A DNA stretch of 64,000 bases from Kribbella flavida DSM 17836 (GTDB lineage Bacteria; Actinomycetota; Actinomycetes; Propionibacteriales; Kribbellaceae). How positions within the stretch are numbered: position 1 is the stretch's first letter; every line of letters starts with the position of its first letter. A program made the translations under genes and the position numbers. Of the stretch, positions 23,167-31,920 are shown piece after piece. Location: assembly GCF_000024345.1 (NCBI RefSeq), contig NC_013729.1, forward strand, positions 7,192,001 to 7,256,000. The letters are read 5' to 3'. The notes beneath the pieces are model-generated. The model was not told the DNA's origin. It worked only from the letters and a program-made list of their open reading frames with translations, and did no database searches.

Positions 23167-25572
23167 ACTGGCGCCTCCGCCCTGGTCGCCGCCGTCGAGA
23201 CCGGCCAGCAGTGCGCGGACCTCATCGGCAGCCGGTGCCGCGATTCGGTCGTAGAGCGTCGCGGCTCGCTGCCATTCGTCGCGGGCCTGATCATGGTTGC
23301 CCAGCGCGGCGTGGGCGCGGCCGAGTTCGTGGTGCGCCATCGGCTCTCTGCCCTCGGCGGGGCACTCCGCCGCCAGCTTCCCCGCGATCGTGAACGCCTC
23401 GATCGCGTCGGCATGGTGGTCGAGTGCAAGCCACACCCGGCCCAGGTAGAGGTACAGGTCGATTCCTACGACGCCGGTCTCGTTACCCTGGGCCGCTTCC
23501 AGGCCGTCGGTCAGCACCTCGACCGCCGTGTCGAACTGGCCGCTCTCCGCCAAGGACCAGCCGATCTGACTGAGATACATGGCGCGCGCGGGCCCGGGCG
23601 TTGTCGCGATCAGTTGCGTAGCTCGTTCGAACGCACTCCGTTGGCGGTCGATGTCACCGAGTCCGCCCGCCGACGTACCGACGACCAGGTGGGCGAGCGG
23701 CACCGCCCGGGGACTGCCTGCCTCCGGTGCCAGCGCGAGCGCGCGTTCGGCGTACTCAATGGCCGCCGCCGGCTCGCTGGCGCGGCCGAGGAAGTACGAC
23801 AAGTCGATCAAGAAGTTGGTCATCGCCAAGACGTCTCCGCGAGCTTCCACCAGCGGCAGCGCTCGACGGTGCAGAGCGGCCGCCTGCTCGTACTGCGCCA
23901 TAGCCGCGTTCATCTGCCCGAGTGCGACGAGAAGGTGCATGGTGAGTTCGTCAGGGTCCTCGTCGGTGAGGCGTTCGACCACCGCCTGGAGTGCGTCGCG
24001 TGGCTCAGCGAATCTCATTCGCAACGACGAGAAGCGGCGCAGCCCGAGGGCTATCGACGCGACGAGGTGACGCTCGCCCGGCCAAGTGGCCGCAGCAGCC
24101 CGGACGAGCCGAACCATGTTCGCAAGCTCGGACTCCAGCCAAGCAGCGGCTTCACCGAGGTCCGTGACTTCCTCTGCGCCTGAGGCAATGGCATAGCTGC
24201 GCAGCTTCTCGCCGCGAAGCTTCTCCAGGCGCCAGAGCATCGCGGCGTACTGAGCCAGCTCACGGTGCTGAGCTCCCGCAAGGTCCGTGGGCGTCAAGCT
24301 GACCTTCGCCTGTTCACGTCCGACGGCGCGGACAAGGTCGTGCATGCGGTACCGATGGAGAGCCGGCGTCTCCAGGAGCTGAATGTCGACCAGTCGCTCG
24401 AGGACCTCCTCGGTGCGCTGCAGTGGGAGTTCCAGGACAGCGGATGCCACCCGCAACGAGAAATGGTTGCCGTCGAGCAGGGACAGCCACGGAAAAGCTT
24501 GCGCGGCCGCGAGATCGAGCGGCTGGTCTGCGGCGATCAGCGCACCGATGGACACCGCGATGCTCGCCCGGACGCTGGCCTGCGGCCCGTCGAGAAGCCC
24601 AAGCCGATCGGCGTCACCGGTCAGCCTCTCAGCCAGGCCGCCCAGCGTGCCGGCACCGTCGGAGGAACCGCGGACTTGGCCACCGGCGATCCTGATCGCC
24701 AACGGCAGATGGCCGCAGCGCTGCACGATCCGTCGCGCGTCGTTCGGCGCCGCTTCAACCCACTCCGGCCCGACCACCTCACCAAGCAACTGCAGGGCTT
24801 CGTGCTCTGTCAGCAAGTCGAGATCGACGTGCCGTACCCCCGGGAGAGCGGTGAGGCGCCGCCGGCTGGTGATCACGACTGCGGAGCTCGGAGTGCCAGG
24901 AAGCAGAGGTGTCACCTGCTCGATCCCGGCCGCGTCATCAAGCACCACCAGCATGCGCCGACCAGCCATCGCCGTACGGAATCGCGCGGCAGCGATCCGC
25001 TCGTCCTGAGGGTCCCCGCTCGGCGGTACCCCGAGGCCTAGAAGCAAAGCCGCCAACGCATCGACCGGCCTCACGGGGTCACGGCCGCCGCCACGCAGGT
25101 TCAGGTAGAGCTGGCCGTCCGGAAACACGTCGGCGACCCGGTGGGCGGCCTGAACCGCGAGGGTGGTTTTGCCGATGCCGGCCATGCCGCCGATGGCGGA
25201 GATGACGATGCCGGGGGCGGCGGCGTGGGGTGCGCGGAGCAGGGCGACGAGGGTGTCGAGCTCAGTGGTGCGGCCGGTGAAGTCGGTGATGGGAGGTGGG
25301 AGCTGGCGCGGTACGGCGGACGCGGGGTCGCCGGCTTTGGGGCGGTGGGCGGCGGTGGTGAGGCGATGACGGTCTTCGGGGGACAAAGACAGCGCGTCGG
25401 CGAGCTGGGCGACGGTGGTCGGGCGGGGGTACTGGCGGCGGCCGCCCTCCAAGGCGCCGATGGCTTGCGGGCTGAGGCCTGAGCGTTCGGCGAGGCGTTC
25501 CTGGGTGAGGCCGGCGGTGGTGCGCAGGTGGCGGAGGAGGTGGGCGAAGGGCGGGGTGCTCACCGGCACCAT
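23149..25572 (-). CDS. XRE-type regulator with NB-ARC and TPR domains
   Basis: An 807-residue STAND ATPase. Residues 8-65 form a lambda-repressor-like helix-turn-helix (LRTTAGLTQERLAERSGLS, then IGALEGGRRQYPRP). An NB-ARC domain with Walker A GGMAGIGKTT at 128-137 and Walker B RRMLVVLDDA near 210 follows, and tetratricopeptide repeats fill about 500-790. It resembles the second half of the SARP regulator at 9619-12597 but carries a different DNA-binding head. Such proteins couple nucleotide-dependent oligomerisation to transcription control; the trigger is unknown. ATG 25570-25572 is used; an in-frame GTG three codons later is possible. Confidence 0.9.
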   Translation of the reverse strand: MVPVSTPPFAHLLRHLRTTAGLTQERLAERSGLSPQAIGALEGGRRQYPRPTTVAQLADALSLSPEDRHRLTTAAHRPKAGDPASAVPRQLPPPITDFTGRTTELDTLVALLRAPHAAAPGIVISAIGGMAGIGKTTLAVQAAHRVADVFPDGQLYLNLRGGGRDPVRPVDALAALLLGLGVPPSGDPQDERIAAARFRTAMAGRRMLVVLDDAAGIEQVTPLLPGTPSSAVVITSRRRLTALPGVRHVDLDLLTEHEALQLLGEVVGPEWVEAAPNDARRIVQRCGHLPLAIRIAGGQVRGSSDGAGTLGGLAERLTGDADRLGLLDGPQASVRASIAVSIGALIAADQPLDLAAAQAFPWLSLLDGNHFSLRVASAVLELPLQRTEEVLERLVDIQLLETPALHRYRMHDLVRAVGREQAKVSLTPTDLAGAQHRELAQYAAMLWRLEKLRGEKLRSYAIASGAEEVTDLGEAAAWLESELANMVRLVRAAAATWPGERHLVASIALGLRRFSSLRMRFAEPRDALQAVVERLTDEDPDELTMHLLVALGQMNAAMAQYEQAAALHRRALPLVEARGDVLAMTNFLIDLSYFLGRASEPAAAIEYAERALALAPEAGSPRAVPLAHLVVGTSAGGLGDIDRQRSAFERATQLIATTPGPARAMYLSQIGWSLAESGQFDTAVEVLTDGLEAAQGNETGVVGIDLYLYLGRVWLALDHHADAIEAFTIAGKLAAECPAEGREPMAHHELGRAHAALGNHDQARDEWQRAATLYDRIAAPAADEVRALLAGLDGGDQGGGASSAVQR

Positions 25573-25634
25573 CCTGGGGGTGGGGTACGTGAGCCGCAAT
25601 CAGTGTGCGAGCCGGACCCGAGCCATGCTGCCGA

Positions 25635-26000
25635 TCAGGCGCGGTTGGCGTCGTACTCCGTGCGGGCGGTGAGGACGTCGGGGACCTTGGACTCGACCCA
25701 GCGGGTCAGGGCGCGGACGTGGGTGGCCGCCTCGCGACCGAGCGGGGTGAGGGAGTAGTCGACGCGGGGTGGGATGACCGGTTGGGCCTCGCGGTGGACC
25801 AAGCCGTCGCGTTCCAGGGCCTGGAGGGTCTGGGCCAGCATCTTCTCGCTGACGCCGCCGATGTGGCGGCGGAGCTCGCTGAAGCGGTACGAGCGGTCGA
25901 GCAGAGCCACCAGCGCCAGGACGCCCCAGCGGCTGGTGACGTGCTCGAAGATCGGGCGGGACGGGCAGTCCACCCGGTACACGCTCGGGGCCAGAACCAT
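25635..26000 (-). CDS. HxlR-family redox-type repressor (QorR-like)
   Basis: A 121-residue winged-helix protein (MVLAPSVYRVDCPSRPI, then FSELRRHIGGVSEKMLAQTLQALERDGLV in the DNA-binding core). A single conserved cysteine, C12, sits in the N-terminal helix at the position used for thiol-based sensing in HxlR regulators such as QorR and YodB. It is divergent from an NmrA-type quinone oxidoreductase, exactly the gene pairing known for qorR/qorB and ytfH/ytfG. Three CAGTACC half-sites lie between the two genes. ATG 25998-26000 is preferred to the GTG just before it. Confidence 0.9.
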   Translation of the reverse strand: MVLAPSVYRVDCPSRPIFEHVTSRWGVLALVALLDRSYRFSELRRHIGGVSEKMLAQTLQALERDGLVHREAQPVIPPRVDYSLTPLGREAATHVRALTRWVESKVPDVLTARTEYDANRA

Positions 26001-26030
26001 CACAGATCACCTCGCTACTTACGTTGAGAC

Positions 26031-26073
26031 CAGTACCTTACCTTGAAGTGGGTACTGCCCTCAGGACAGTACC
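26031..26073. promoter_or_regulatory. Operator array for the HxlR repressor
   Basis: CAGTACC at 26031-26037, GGTACTG at 26051-26057 and CAGTACC at 26067-26073 form two overlapping inverted repeats sharing the middle arm. The second, GGGTACTG-N9-CAGTACCC, is perfect over 8 bp per arm. Their place between the divergent HxlR and NmrA genes makes them very likely binding sites. Confidence 0.7.
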
Positions 26074-26124
26074 CCCCTTACGGTTAGTGCCTGCTAGCAC
26101 TCATCGTCGCGAGAAAAGAGAAGC

Positions 26125-26991
26125 ATGAGCATCGTCGTCACCGGCGCCACCGGACAGCTCGGCCGGCTGGTCGTCGCGGACTTGCTGGCCGCGGGCGTTC
26201 CGGCGTCCGGCCTCACAGCCGTCGCGCGCAGCAAGGAGAAGGCGGCAGACCTGATCGAGCAGGGCGTGCAGGTCGCGATCGCGGACTACGACCAGCCGGA
26301 CACCTTGAACGGTGTCTTGCAGGCCGGGGACCGGGTCCTGCTGATCTCCGGCAACGAGCTGGGGCGCCGGATTCCGCAACACCAGGCGGTGATCGACGCG
26401 GCGAAGGCGGCCGGGGTGGCCCAACTCGCGTACACCGGGATCTTCGGTGGCCCGAAAGCCGAGTTCCGGCTCGCAGCCGACCACCGCGGGACCGAGCAGC
26501 TGATCCTCGATTCAGGGCTGCCGTACACGTTCCTGCGCAACAACTGGTACACCGAAGTCTCGACCACCGACCTGGCCGGCATCGTCGAGCGCGGCGCGAT
26601 CGTCAACGGTGTCGCCGCCGACGGCCGACTCGCCACCGCGGCGCGGGCGGACTATGCGGCGGCCGCCGCCGCGGTGCTGACCGGCGACGGGCACCTGAAC
26701 ACGGCGTACGAGCTGAGTGGCGACGCGGCCTGGACGTACGGCGAGTTCGCCGCCGAGCTGAGCCGGCAGAGCGGCAAGCCGGTCGTGCACCGGACGATCA
26801 GCCGCGCCGAGAACAAGGCCATGCTGGTCAGCGTCGGACTGCCCGAAGGGTTCGCGGACGTGCTGGCCGACGTCGACGAGGCGATCAGCAACGGCGTGCT
26901 CGCCGGGACTCCCGGCGATCTGTCCCGGCTCATCGGCCGCCCGACCACCCCGCTGGCCACGTCGATCGCGGACGCGCTCGCGAAGGCCTGA
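26125..26991 (+). CDS. NmrA-family NAD(P)H:quinone oxidoreductase (QorB-like)
   Basis: A 288-residue atypical short-chain dehydrogenase. The N-terminal dinucleotide motif is VVTGATGQLGRLV; NNWYTEV near residue 140 and YELSGDAAWTYGEFAAELS near 195 are typical of QorB/YtfG-type quinone reductases and related NmrA proteins, which lack the usual YxxxK active site. It probably performs two-electron reduction of quinones under the control of the divergent thiol-sensing HxlR repressor. A strong ribosome site (AAAAGAG) precedes the ATG. Confidence 0.88.
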   Translation: MSIVVTGATGQLGRLVVADLLAAGVPASGLTAVARSKEKAADLIEQGVQVAIADYDQPDTLNGVLQAGDRVLLISGNELGRRIPQHQAVIDAAKAAGVAQLAYTGIFGGPKAEFRLAADHRGTEQLILDSGLPYTFLRNNWYTEVSTTDLAGIVERGAIVNGVAADGRLATAARADYAAAAAAVLTGDGHLNTAYELSGDAAWTYGEFAAELSRQSGKPVVHRTISRAENKAMLVSVGLPEGFADVLADVDEAISNGVLAGTPGDLSRLIGRPTTPLATSIADALAKA

Positions 26992-27023
26992 CGCTCCGGC
27001 CGACCGACGCAGACAAAACCAGA

Positions 27024-27056
27024 GCTGGGCGGCGACCAACCTGGACGTCGCCCAGC
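27024..27056 (+). terminator. Stem-loop after the quinone oxidoreductase gene
   Basis: GCTGGGCGGCGAC and GTCGCCCAGC pair with a two-base bulge around CAACCTGGAC, 33 bp after the stop codon. Confidence 0.5.
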
Positions 27057-27089
27057 CCGCCGCCGTCGCGACCCGTCAGAACGGCATCC

Positions 27090-27779
27090 TCACTCCTGCA
27101 CGCCTTCATGAAGCACCGCGGCGCCCACTCGCCGGGAGCCGAGCCTCCACAGAGCGATGCCGTAGGCAACCAACCAGACCACCCAGAGCAGCCACCCGGC
27201 GAGACCGATCAGGCCGAGAGGCCCGCTCCGGTCGATCACCAGCGGCGTCAGGATCGCGGAGCCGAACGTCAGGGTCGCCGCGATCAGGCCGACCGTGTAG
27301 TGCCATCGCCGGATCAGGCCACACCGCAGGCCGGCGACGGACAGGCCGGTCAGGGCGAGCGCCAGGAAAGTGCCGTTGATCGTGAGCAGCGCATCCTGCA
27401 GCGGCCACAGCGCGGCGGCCTGGTCCGGCTGCTGCACCAACGCCAGGCGCACGGCGATAACGCCGACGAACACCGCCGTCTGAAGCAGCAGGCCGGCGGC
27501 CCCCACCACGGACCATGCCTCGTTCCGGCGACGCTCCTGGGGCCACAGGACCGCGAACGCACCCGCCGCGAACAGCACGATGCAGAACCAGGCGATCGGC
27601 GTGAGCGCCGACGACAGGTCGACCAAGCCGCCGTGGTCGGCGAGGAACGCCGCCGCTTCGGCAACATCCGCCCCGGGTGTCGGAAACCCGGCGGGAACAA
27701 CGAGCAGATTGGCCACGACGATGGTCGCGGCGAACCCGATCGCGCCCAGGCCGCCGATGCGGGTGAATTGCCGTGTCAT
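27090..27779 (-). CDS. Integral membrane protein, function unknown
   Basis: A 229-residue protein with about six hydrophobic helices (for example GAIGFAATIVVANLLVV, IAWFCIVLFAAGAFAVL, LIGLAGWLLWVVWLVAYGIAL). It resembles DUF4386-type hypothetical membrane proteins but I do not assign a function. The ATG at 27777-27779 lies six bases after TATATT, an almost perfect -10 box, so the message is probably leaderless. The upstream extension of the frame passes through that promoter and is not coding. Confidence 0.75.
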   Translation of the reverse strand: MTRQFTRIGGLGAIGFAATIVVANLLVVPAGFPTPGADVAEAAAFLADHGGLVDLSSALTPIAWFCIVLFAAGAFAVLWPQERRRNEAWSVVGAAGLLLQTAVFVGVIAVRLALVQQPDQAAALWPLQDALLTINGTFLALALTGLSVAGLRCGLIRRWHYTVGLIAATLTFGSAILTPLVIDRSGPLGLIGLAGWLLWVVWLVAYGIALWRLGSRRVGAAVLHEGVQE

Positions 27780-27800
27780 GTATTGAATATAGCAGGCGTA
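27780..27800 (-). promoter_or_regulatory. Likely leaderless promoter
   Basis: On the minus strand TATATT is followed by CAATAC and then the ATG of the membrane-protein gene. This AT-rich patch stands out in the GC-rich surroundings. Confidence 0.55.
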
Positions 27801-27885
27801 AAACGAAAAAAGGAAGGCCGCGACGGCGGTGACCCCCTCCCCCGGCTGCTGCTCACCGACCGCGTCGGCTGACGGCCGGCAGAAC

Positions 27886-27919
27886 AAGGGGGATCCGCGG
27901 TCGCCCGCGGATCCCCCTT
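27886..27919 (-). terminator. Strong terminator after the lipoprotein gene
   Basis: The arms AAGGGGGATCCGCGG (27886-27900) and CCGCGGATCCCCCTT (27905-27919) are perfect 15-bp reverse complements around TCGC, starting 17 bp beyond the lipoprotein stop. Confidence 0.85.
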
Positions 27920-27935
27920 CCCCCAGGTGCGTGGG

Positions 27936-28736
27936 TCAGCCCAGGTGGGCCGCCGCGGACCGCGCGATCCGCTCGAAGTTCGCCGGCTTGATCCCCGGCC
28001 CCATCTCGCGGAACGCCAGCACCGAGACGACCGCGCCGCGCCGGGTGACCGCGTACGGGAAGCCGCCGGCCTCGCTGCCCGGGTCCGACGGCAGCGGGTA
28101 GTCGTACCAGCGCACGATCCGGGTCGCGTCGCCGAGCGCGAGTGTCCGGTCCTCGGTGATCTTGTGCGCGTGCGTCGGCGCCGGGCGCGCGGCCGTGCAG
28201 GACCGGATCGTCTTGACGATCCGGTCGTACGCCGCGGTGGCGGCCTGCGCGTCCTGGTACCGCGTCAGCCACTGCCCGCCGGACGCGTCGAGATCGTTGG
28301 CGTAGTTCCGGTTGAGCGAACCGAGCACGCCCTGCCCGCGGGTCGACGCGCGACCGCAGATCGGCGTACTGGCGCTGCCGTTGGTGGCGGCCCAGTTCCG
28401 CTTCGGGTCCGCCTCGGCGAGCTCGGCGCCGGGAAGCAGCATCGCGGGCGTCAGCCGCGCCGGCTTCACCGGCGTCGGCGTCTCGACCGGCCGGCCGGGA
28501 CTCTTCGTCGGGGTCGCCGACGGCGAAGCCGAGTCGGAAACCGACGGCGTCGGCGCGGGCGTTTCGACCGGCGTACTGCTCGGCGTTTCGGACGGCGCAC
28601 TGCTCGGCGTGCCGGACGGCGTGGTCGAGGCCCCGGCGCCCGGCTGCTCATTGCCGCAGGCCCCGAGGACCAGCGCCAGCGTCGCGATCCCGGCCGCGCC
28701 GGCCAGGCGTGTGTGTTGCCATCCCCCTGCGGTCAT
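27936..28736 (-). CDS. Secreted lipoprotein with S/T/P-rich linker
   Basis: A 266-residue lipoprotein. The signal peptide (AGAAGIATLALVLGAC) ends in lipobox LGAC with lipidation cysteine C27. Residues about 36-90 form a serine/threonine/proline linker of the cell-wall-spanning type. The C-terminal domain (about 95-266) has a likely disulfide pair (PICGRAS and RSCTAARP) and resembles sensor-type extracytoplasmic domains found in actinobacterial lipoproteins and PknH; this relation is tentative. The ATG at 28734-28736 follows AAGGTTGGGAAC. It is a separate unit behind the nuclease-family gene. Confidence 0.8.
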   Translation of the reverse strand: MTAGGWQHTRLAGAAGIATLALVLGACGNEQPGAGASTTPSGTPSSAPSETPSSTPVETPAPTPSVSDSASPSATPTKSPGRPVETPTPVKPARLTPAMLLPGAELAEADPKRNWAATNGSASTPICGRASTRGQGVLGSLNRNYANDLDASGGQWLTRYQDAQAATAAYDRIVKTIRSCTAARPAPTHAHKITEDRTLALGDATRIVRWYDYPLPSDPGSEAGGFPYAVTRRGAVVSVLAFREMGPGIKPANFERIARSAAAHLG

Positions 28737-28829
28737 GTTCCCAACCTTCTCTGGTCGCGCTGTCTCGTCCTGATGGACGCTGGCGAGCAGCATTTGGTTG
28801 GGACGGCGAAGCCGGCCCGGTCGGGTGTT

Positions 28830-29630
28830 TCAGTTCGCGATCAGCGTCCTGAGCTCGGCGACGACCGCCGCGTGGTCGGAGGGCCAGACGCCGTCGACCG
28901 GCGCCGCGCCGGTACGCCGTACTGCGGTGACGTGGCCGGCGCCGTTCCGGCCGGGCACGCCGACGTGGATGTAGTCGACGCGGGCGCTCGGCGTGAAGGT
29001 GGCGGCGACATGGGGGTTGGCGGTGTCCCAGGTCGCGGCGGGTTGGCCCGGCTCGGCGTACTCCCAGGCGTCGATCAGGACCAGGCCGGGCACGGCGGGC
29101 GCCGTACGGACGCCGCTGAAGAGGCGGAGCTCGTCGGAGTCGGGCAGGGCGTTGAAGTCGCCGGTGATCACCGGCGGGTGGGCGGCGCGGGAGTGCTCGG
29201 CGACGAACCCGGCGAGGGCGCGAACTTGCTCGCAGCGGATCGCGGAGGCGGTGATCGGCGCCTCGAGATGCGTGGTGAAGAAGGGGACCCCGCCCGTGGA
29301 CGCGAAGAGGGCCGACCGTTGCTCGGGGCCGGGAAGCTCCAGGACCGCGCGGTCGTCGATCGGCCGGCGGCTGAGAATGGCGTTGCCAATAGCAACCGAT
29401 CGGTCACCGAGGCGTCGTTGCCAGGGTTCGGGATTCGCGAGTGGCTCGAAAGTCCAGTGCAGGCCCAGCTCGCTGGCGAGCTGCGCCGCCTGGTTGTCGT
29501 TGCCCTGGGCCCAGACTTCCTGGAGGCCGATCAGGTCGGCGTCAGCCTCGCGCAGTACGGTCAGGATGGCGTCCGCGCGGCGCTGCCAGGGGCCGAAGCG
29601 CCACCAGACGTTCCAGGTGAGGACCCGCAC
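28830..29630 (-). CDS. Endonuclease/exonuclease/phosphatase family protein
   Basis: A 266-residue metal-dependent phosphoesterase of the DNase I-like fold. The catalytic motifs are LTWNVWW at the N-terminus, GLQEVW (metal-binding E39), TGDFNALPDS near residue 155 and the C-terminal WPSDHAAVVAEL with the catalytic D-H pair. No signal peptide is present. Members cut phosphodiester or phosphomonoester bonds in nucleic acids or lipids, and the substrate here is unknown. The GTG at 29628-29630 directly abuts the stop codon of the upstream SDR gene, so the two are cotranscribed. Confidence 0.9.
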   Translation of the reverse strand: MRVLTWNVWWRFGPWQRRADAILTVLREADADLIGLQEVWAQGNDNQAAQLASELGLHWTFEPLANPEPWQRRLGDRSVAIGNAILSRRPIDDRAVLELPGPEQRSALFASTGGVPFFTTHLEAPITASAIRCEQVRALAGFVAEHSRAAHPPVITGDFNALPDSDELRLFSGVRTAPAVPGLVLIDAWEYAEPGQPAATWDTANPHVAATFTPSARVDYIHVGVPGRNGAGHVTAVRRTGAAPVDGVWPSDHAAVVAELRTLIAN

Positions 29631-30395
29631 TCAGCGGCGGCGGCCGTCGAGGCCGATGGTGGAGGCCCGGGCGATCAGCGTGCGCGGGACGAAGCGGACT
29701 CCGGCCACGACCGCCTTGTACCGCCAGCTCGGGACGGAGACCGACTTGCCGCGCATCAGGTCGGACCAGGCCGCCTCGACCAGGTCGGTCGCGTCCAGCC
29801 ACAGGAACGACGGCACGATCGTCTTCTCCATGCCCATCCGCTGGTGGAACTCGGTGTGCACGAAACCGGGGCACAGCGCCATCACCGCGACGCCCTTGGC
29901 GTGCAGCTCGATCGCCAGGCCGCTGGAGAAGTTCGTCACCCAGGACTTGTGCGCGCTGTAGGTCCCGCGGGCCATGAACCCGGCCACCGAGGACACGTTC
30001 ACCACCGCGCCGGAGCCGCGCTCGATCATCGGCCGCACCGCCGCGTGCGTCAGCCGCAGCACCACCCTCACCAGCAGGTCGAGCTGGCGCTCCTCCTGCT
30101 CGATCGTGTTCGCCCAGAACGGCTTCTTCTGGCCGAAGCCGGCGTTGTTCACCAGCACCTCGATCGGCCCCTCGGCGAACCGCCGCTCCACCCTGGCCAG
30201 CTGCTCGCGATCGGTCAGGTCGGCCGCCAGCACCTCGCAGGCGACGCCGTACAGCCCGGTGATCTCGGCCGAGACCTCCCGGAGCCGCTGCTCGTCGCGC
30301 GCCACCAGGACCAGGTCGTAGCCTTCCCGCGCCAGCTTCTCCGCGAAGGCCCGCCCGATCCCCGCCGTCGCCCCAGTGATCAACGCAGTCGCCAC
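29631..30395 (-). CDS. Short-chain dehydrogenase/reductase
   Basis: A 254-residue NAD(P)-dependent oxidoreductase with the N-terminal motif TGATAGIGRAFAEKLA, NNAGFG near residue 92, catalytic serine in VNVSSVAG, and YSAHK (Y-x3-K). The C-terminal part, with a basic terminus (LDGRRR), resembles the DltE/HSD-like subgroup acting on lipid or polyketide-type ketones; this is tentative. It is the first gene of a two-gene unit with the phosphoesterase. Confidence 0.9.
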   Translation of the reverse strand: MATALITGATAGIGRAFAEKLAREGYDLVLVARDEQRLREVSAEITGLYGVACEVLAADLTDREQLARVERRFAEGPIEVLVNNAGFGQKKPFWANTIEQEERQLDLLVRVVLRLTHAAVRPMIERGSGAVVNVSSVAGFMARGTYSAHKSWVTNFSSGLAIELHAKGVAVMALCPGFVHTEFHQRMGMEKTIVPSFLWLDATDLVEAAWSDLMRGKSVSVPSWRYKAVVAGVRFVPRTLIARASTIGLDGRRR

Positions 30396-30445
30396 GACAA
30401 CCCTTCCGTCGGTCAGTCCGCCCAGTCTGTCACTACCCTGGCCCG

Positions 30446-31126
30446 ATGAGCCGCCAACCCGACACCTGGGTGTTCGATCTCGACAACACGCTCTACCCGC
30501 CCACCACCGGTTTGGCGGACCAGATCAACGCCCACATCCGCGCCTACCTGTGCACCTTGTACGGCACCGACGAGACCGGTGCCCGGCACCTGCAGGCGCA
30601 GCTGGTCGCCGACCACGGAACCACCTTGCGCGGCCTGATGGCGACCCGCGGCATCGATCCGCACGACTACCTGAGCTTCGAACGCTCCCTCGACTACGGC
30701 GTCCTCACGCCGAACGCCGACCTGGCGGCAGCGCTCCGCGCACTGCCCGGCCGCCGGCTCGTGTTCACCAACGGTACGGCGTACCACGCCGAGCAGGCGT
30801 TGCAACGGCTCGGGCTGACACGCTGCTTCGACGGCGTGTTCGACATCCTGGCCGGGCAACTCCTGCCGAAGCCGTTCCCCGAGAGCTACCAGCGGTTCCT
30901 CACCGCCTTCTCGGTCGAGCCGGCCCGGGCGGTGTTCTTCGACGACCTGCCGGTGAACCTGACCGTTCCCGAGCAGCTGGGGATGGCGACGGTCTGGGTG
31001 CACGGACCACCGGGACCCGGGCCGGCGCCGTACGAGGTGCTGGGGGCGCGGCGCCGGCGGGTGTGGGACCTGGTGGGGTTCCTTCACTCCTTGACGGCGC
31101 CGGCGGTCAAGCCCTGGACGATGTAG
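30446..31126 (+). CDS. HAD-superfamily hydrolase, pyrimidine 5'-nucleotidase-like
   Basis: A 226-residue phosphatase. Motif I is FDLDNTLYPP, where the first aspartate is the nucleophile; motif II is VFTNGT; motif III uses the lysine in LPKPFPESY; motif IV is VFFDDLPVN. The FDLDNTLYPP start and overall length match the SDT1/PHM8 pyrimidine 5'-nucleotidase group that dephosphorylates nucleoside monophosphates. Its last 14 codons overlap the 3' end of the convergent permease gene by 43 bp, so neither gene has an independent 3' region. Confidence 0.88.
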   Translation: MSRQPDTWVFDLDNTLYPPTTGLADQINAHIRAYLCTLYGTDETGARHLQAQLVADHGTTLRGLMATRGIDPHDYLSFERSLDYGVLTPNADLAAALRALPGRRLVFTNGTAYHAEQALQRLGLTRCFDGVFDILAGQLLPKPFPESYQRFLTAFSVEPARAVFFDDLPVNLTVPEQLGMATVWVHGPPGPGPAPYEVLGARRRRVWDLVGFLHSLTAPAVKPWTM

Positions 31127-31920
31127 CGGCTGGCGAAGGCGAACAGGATCATCGTCGGCACGATCGACAGCACGGCGGCGGCCGACATCGAGCCCCAGTC
31201 GATGTTGTAGCTGGAGATGAAGCCGTTCAGGGCGGCCGGCACGGTCTTGTTGCTGTCGCTGTTGAGCAGGGTGACGGACAGGAACAGCTCGTTCCAGCAG
31301 TTCACGAAGTTGAAGATGAACGACGCCGCGATGCCGGGCGTCATCACCGGCACCAGCACCCGGAACAGCGCCGAGAACCGCGAGCACCCGTCCACCATCG
31401 CCGCCTCCTCCAGCGACGCCGGCACGTTCTCGAAGAAGCCGCGCAGCATCACCGTGCAGAGCGGGATCGAGATTGCGACGTACACCAGCACCAGGCCGAA
31501 GCGGCTGTCGACGAGGTACAGCCGGGTCATCAGGATGTAGAGCGACCCGAGCGCGATGAAGCCCGGAATCATCTGGGTGACCAGGAACGCGCCCATCACC
31601 GCACCCTTGGAGACGAACTCGAACCGGGCCAGCACGTACGCCGCCAGCAGCGACACCACCGTCGCCAGCGCGGCCGCGACCAGCGACACGATCAGGCTGT
31701 TGCCGAGGAACACCGCGAAGTTCGACTGCTCGAACAGCCCACGGTAGTTCTCCAGCGAGAAGTCGCCCGGCCAGTACTTCAGCGGGTAGGCGAAGATCGA
31801 TCCCGGCTCCTTGAACGACGTCACCAGGATCCAGTACAGCGGGAAGATCGTGAACACCAGGCAGATCCCCAGCCCGGTGAACTTGGCGATCCGTCCCGCG
31901 CGGGACTCGTCGAGAATCAT
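31084..31920 (-). CDS. Carbohydrate ABC transporter permease (MalG-like)
   Basis: A 278-residue membrane subunit with six predicted helices and the ATPase-contacting EAA loop EEAAMVDGCSRFSALFRVLVP about 85 residues from the C-terminus. It pairs with the MalF-like permease whose stop overlaps its ATG by 4 bp (ATGA). Together with the binding protein it forms a CUT1-family sugar importer. No ATPase is encoded here, so a shared MsiK-type ATPase is expected, as is common in actinomycetes. Confidence 0.93.
   Translation of the reverse strand: MILDESRAGRIAKFTGLGICLVFTIFPLYWILVTSFKEPGSIFAYPLKYWPGDFSLENYRGLFEQSNFAVFLGNSLIVSLVAAALATVVSLLAAYVLARFEFVSKGAVMGAFLVTQMIPGFIALGSLYILMTRLYLVDSRFGLVLVYVAISIPLCTVMLRGFFENVPASLEEAAMVDGCSRFSALFRVLVPVMTPGIAASFIFNFVNCWNELFLSVTLLNSDSNKTVPAALNGFISSYNIDWGSMSAAAVLSIVPTMILFAFASRYIVQGLTAGAVKE

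Noticed and set aside
27927..30449. 840-codon plus-strand frame
   Set aside because: Runs antisense through three recognisable genes (lipoprotein, phosphoesterase, SDR).
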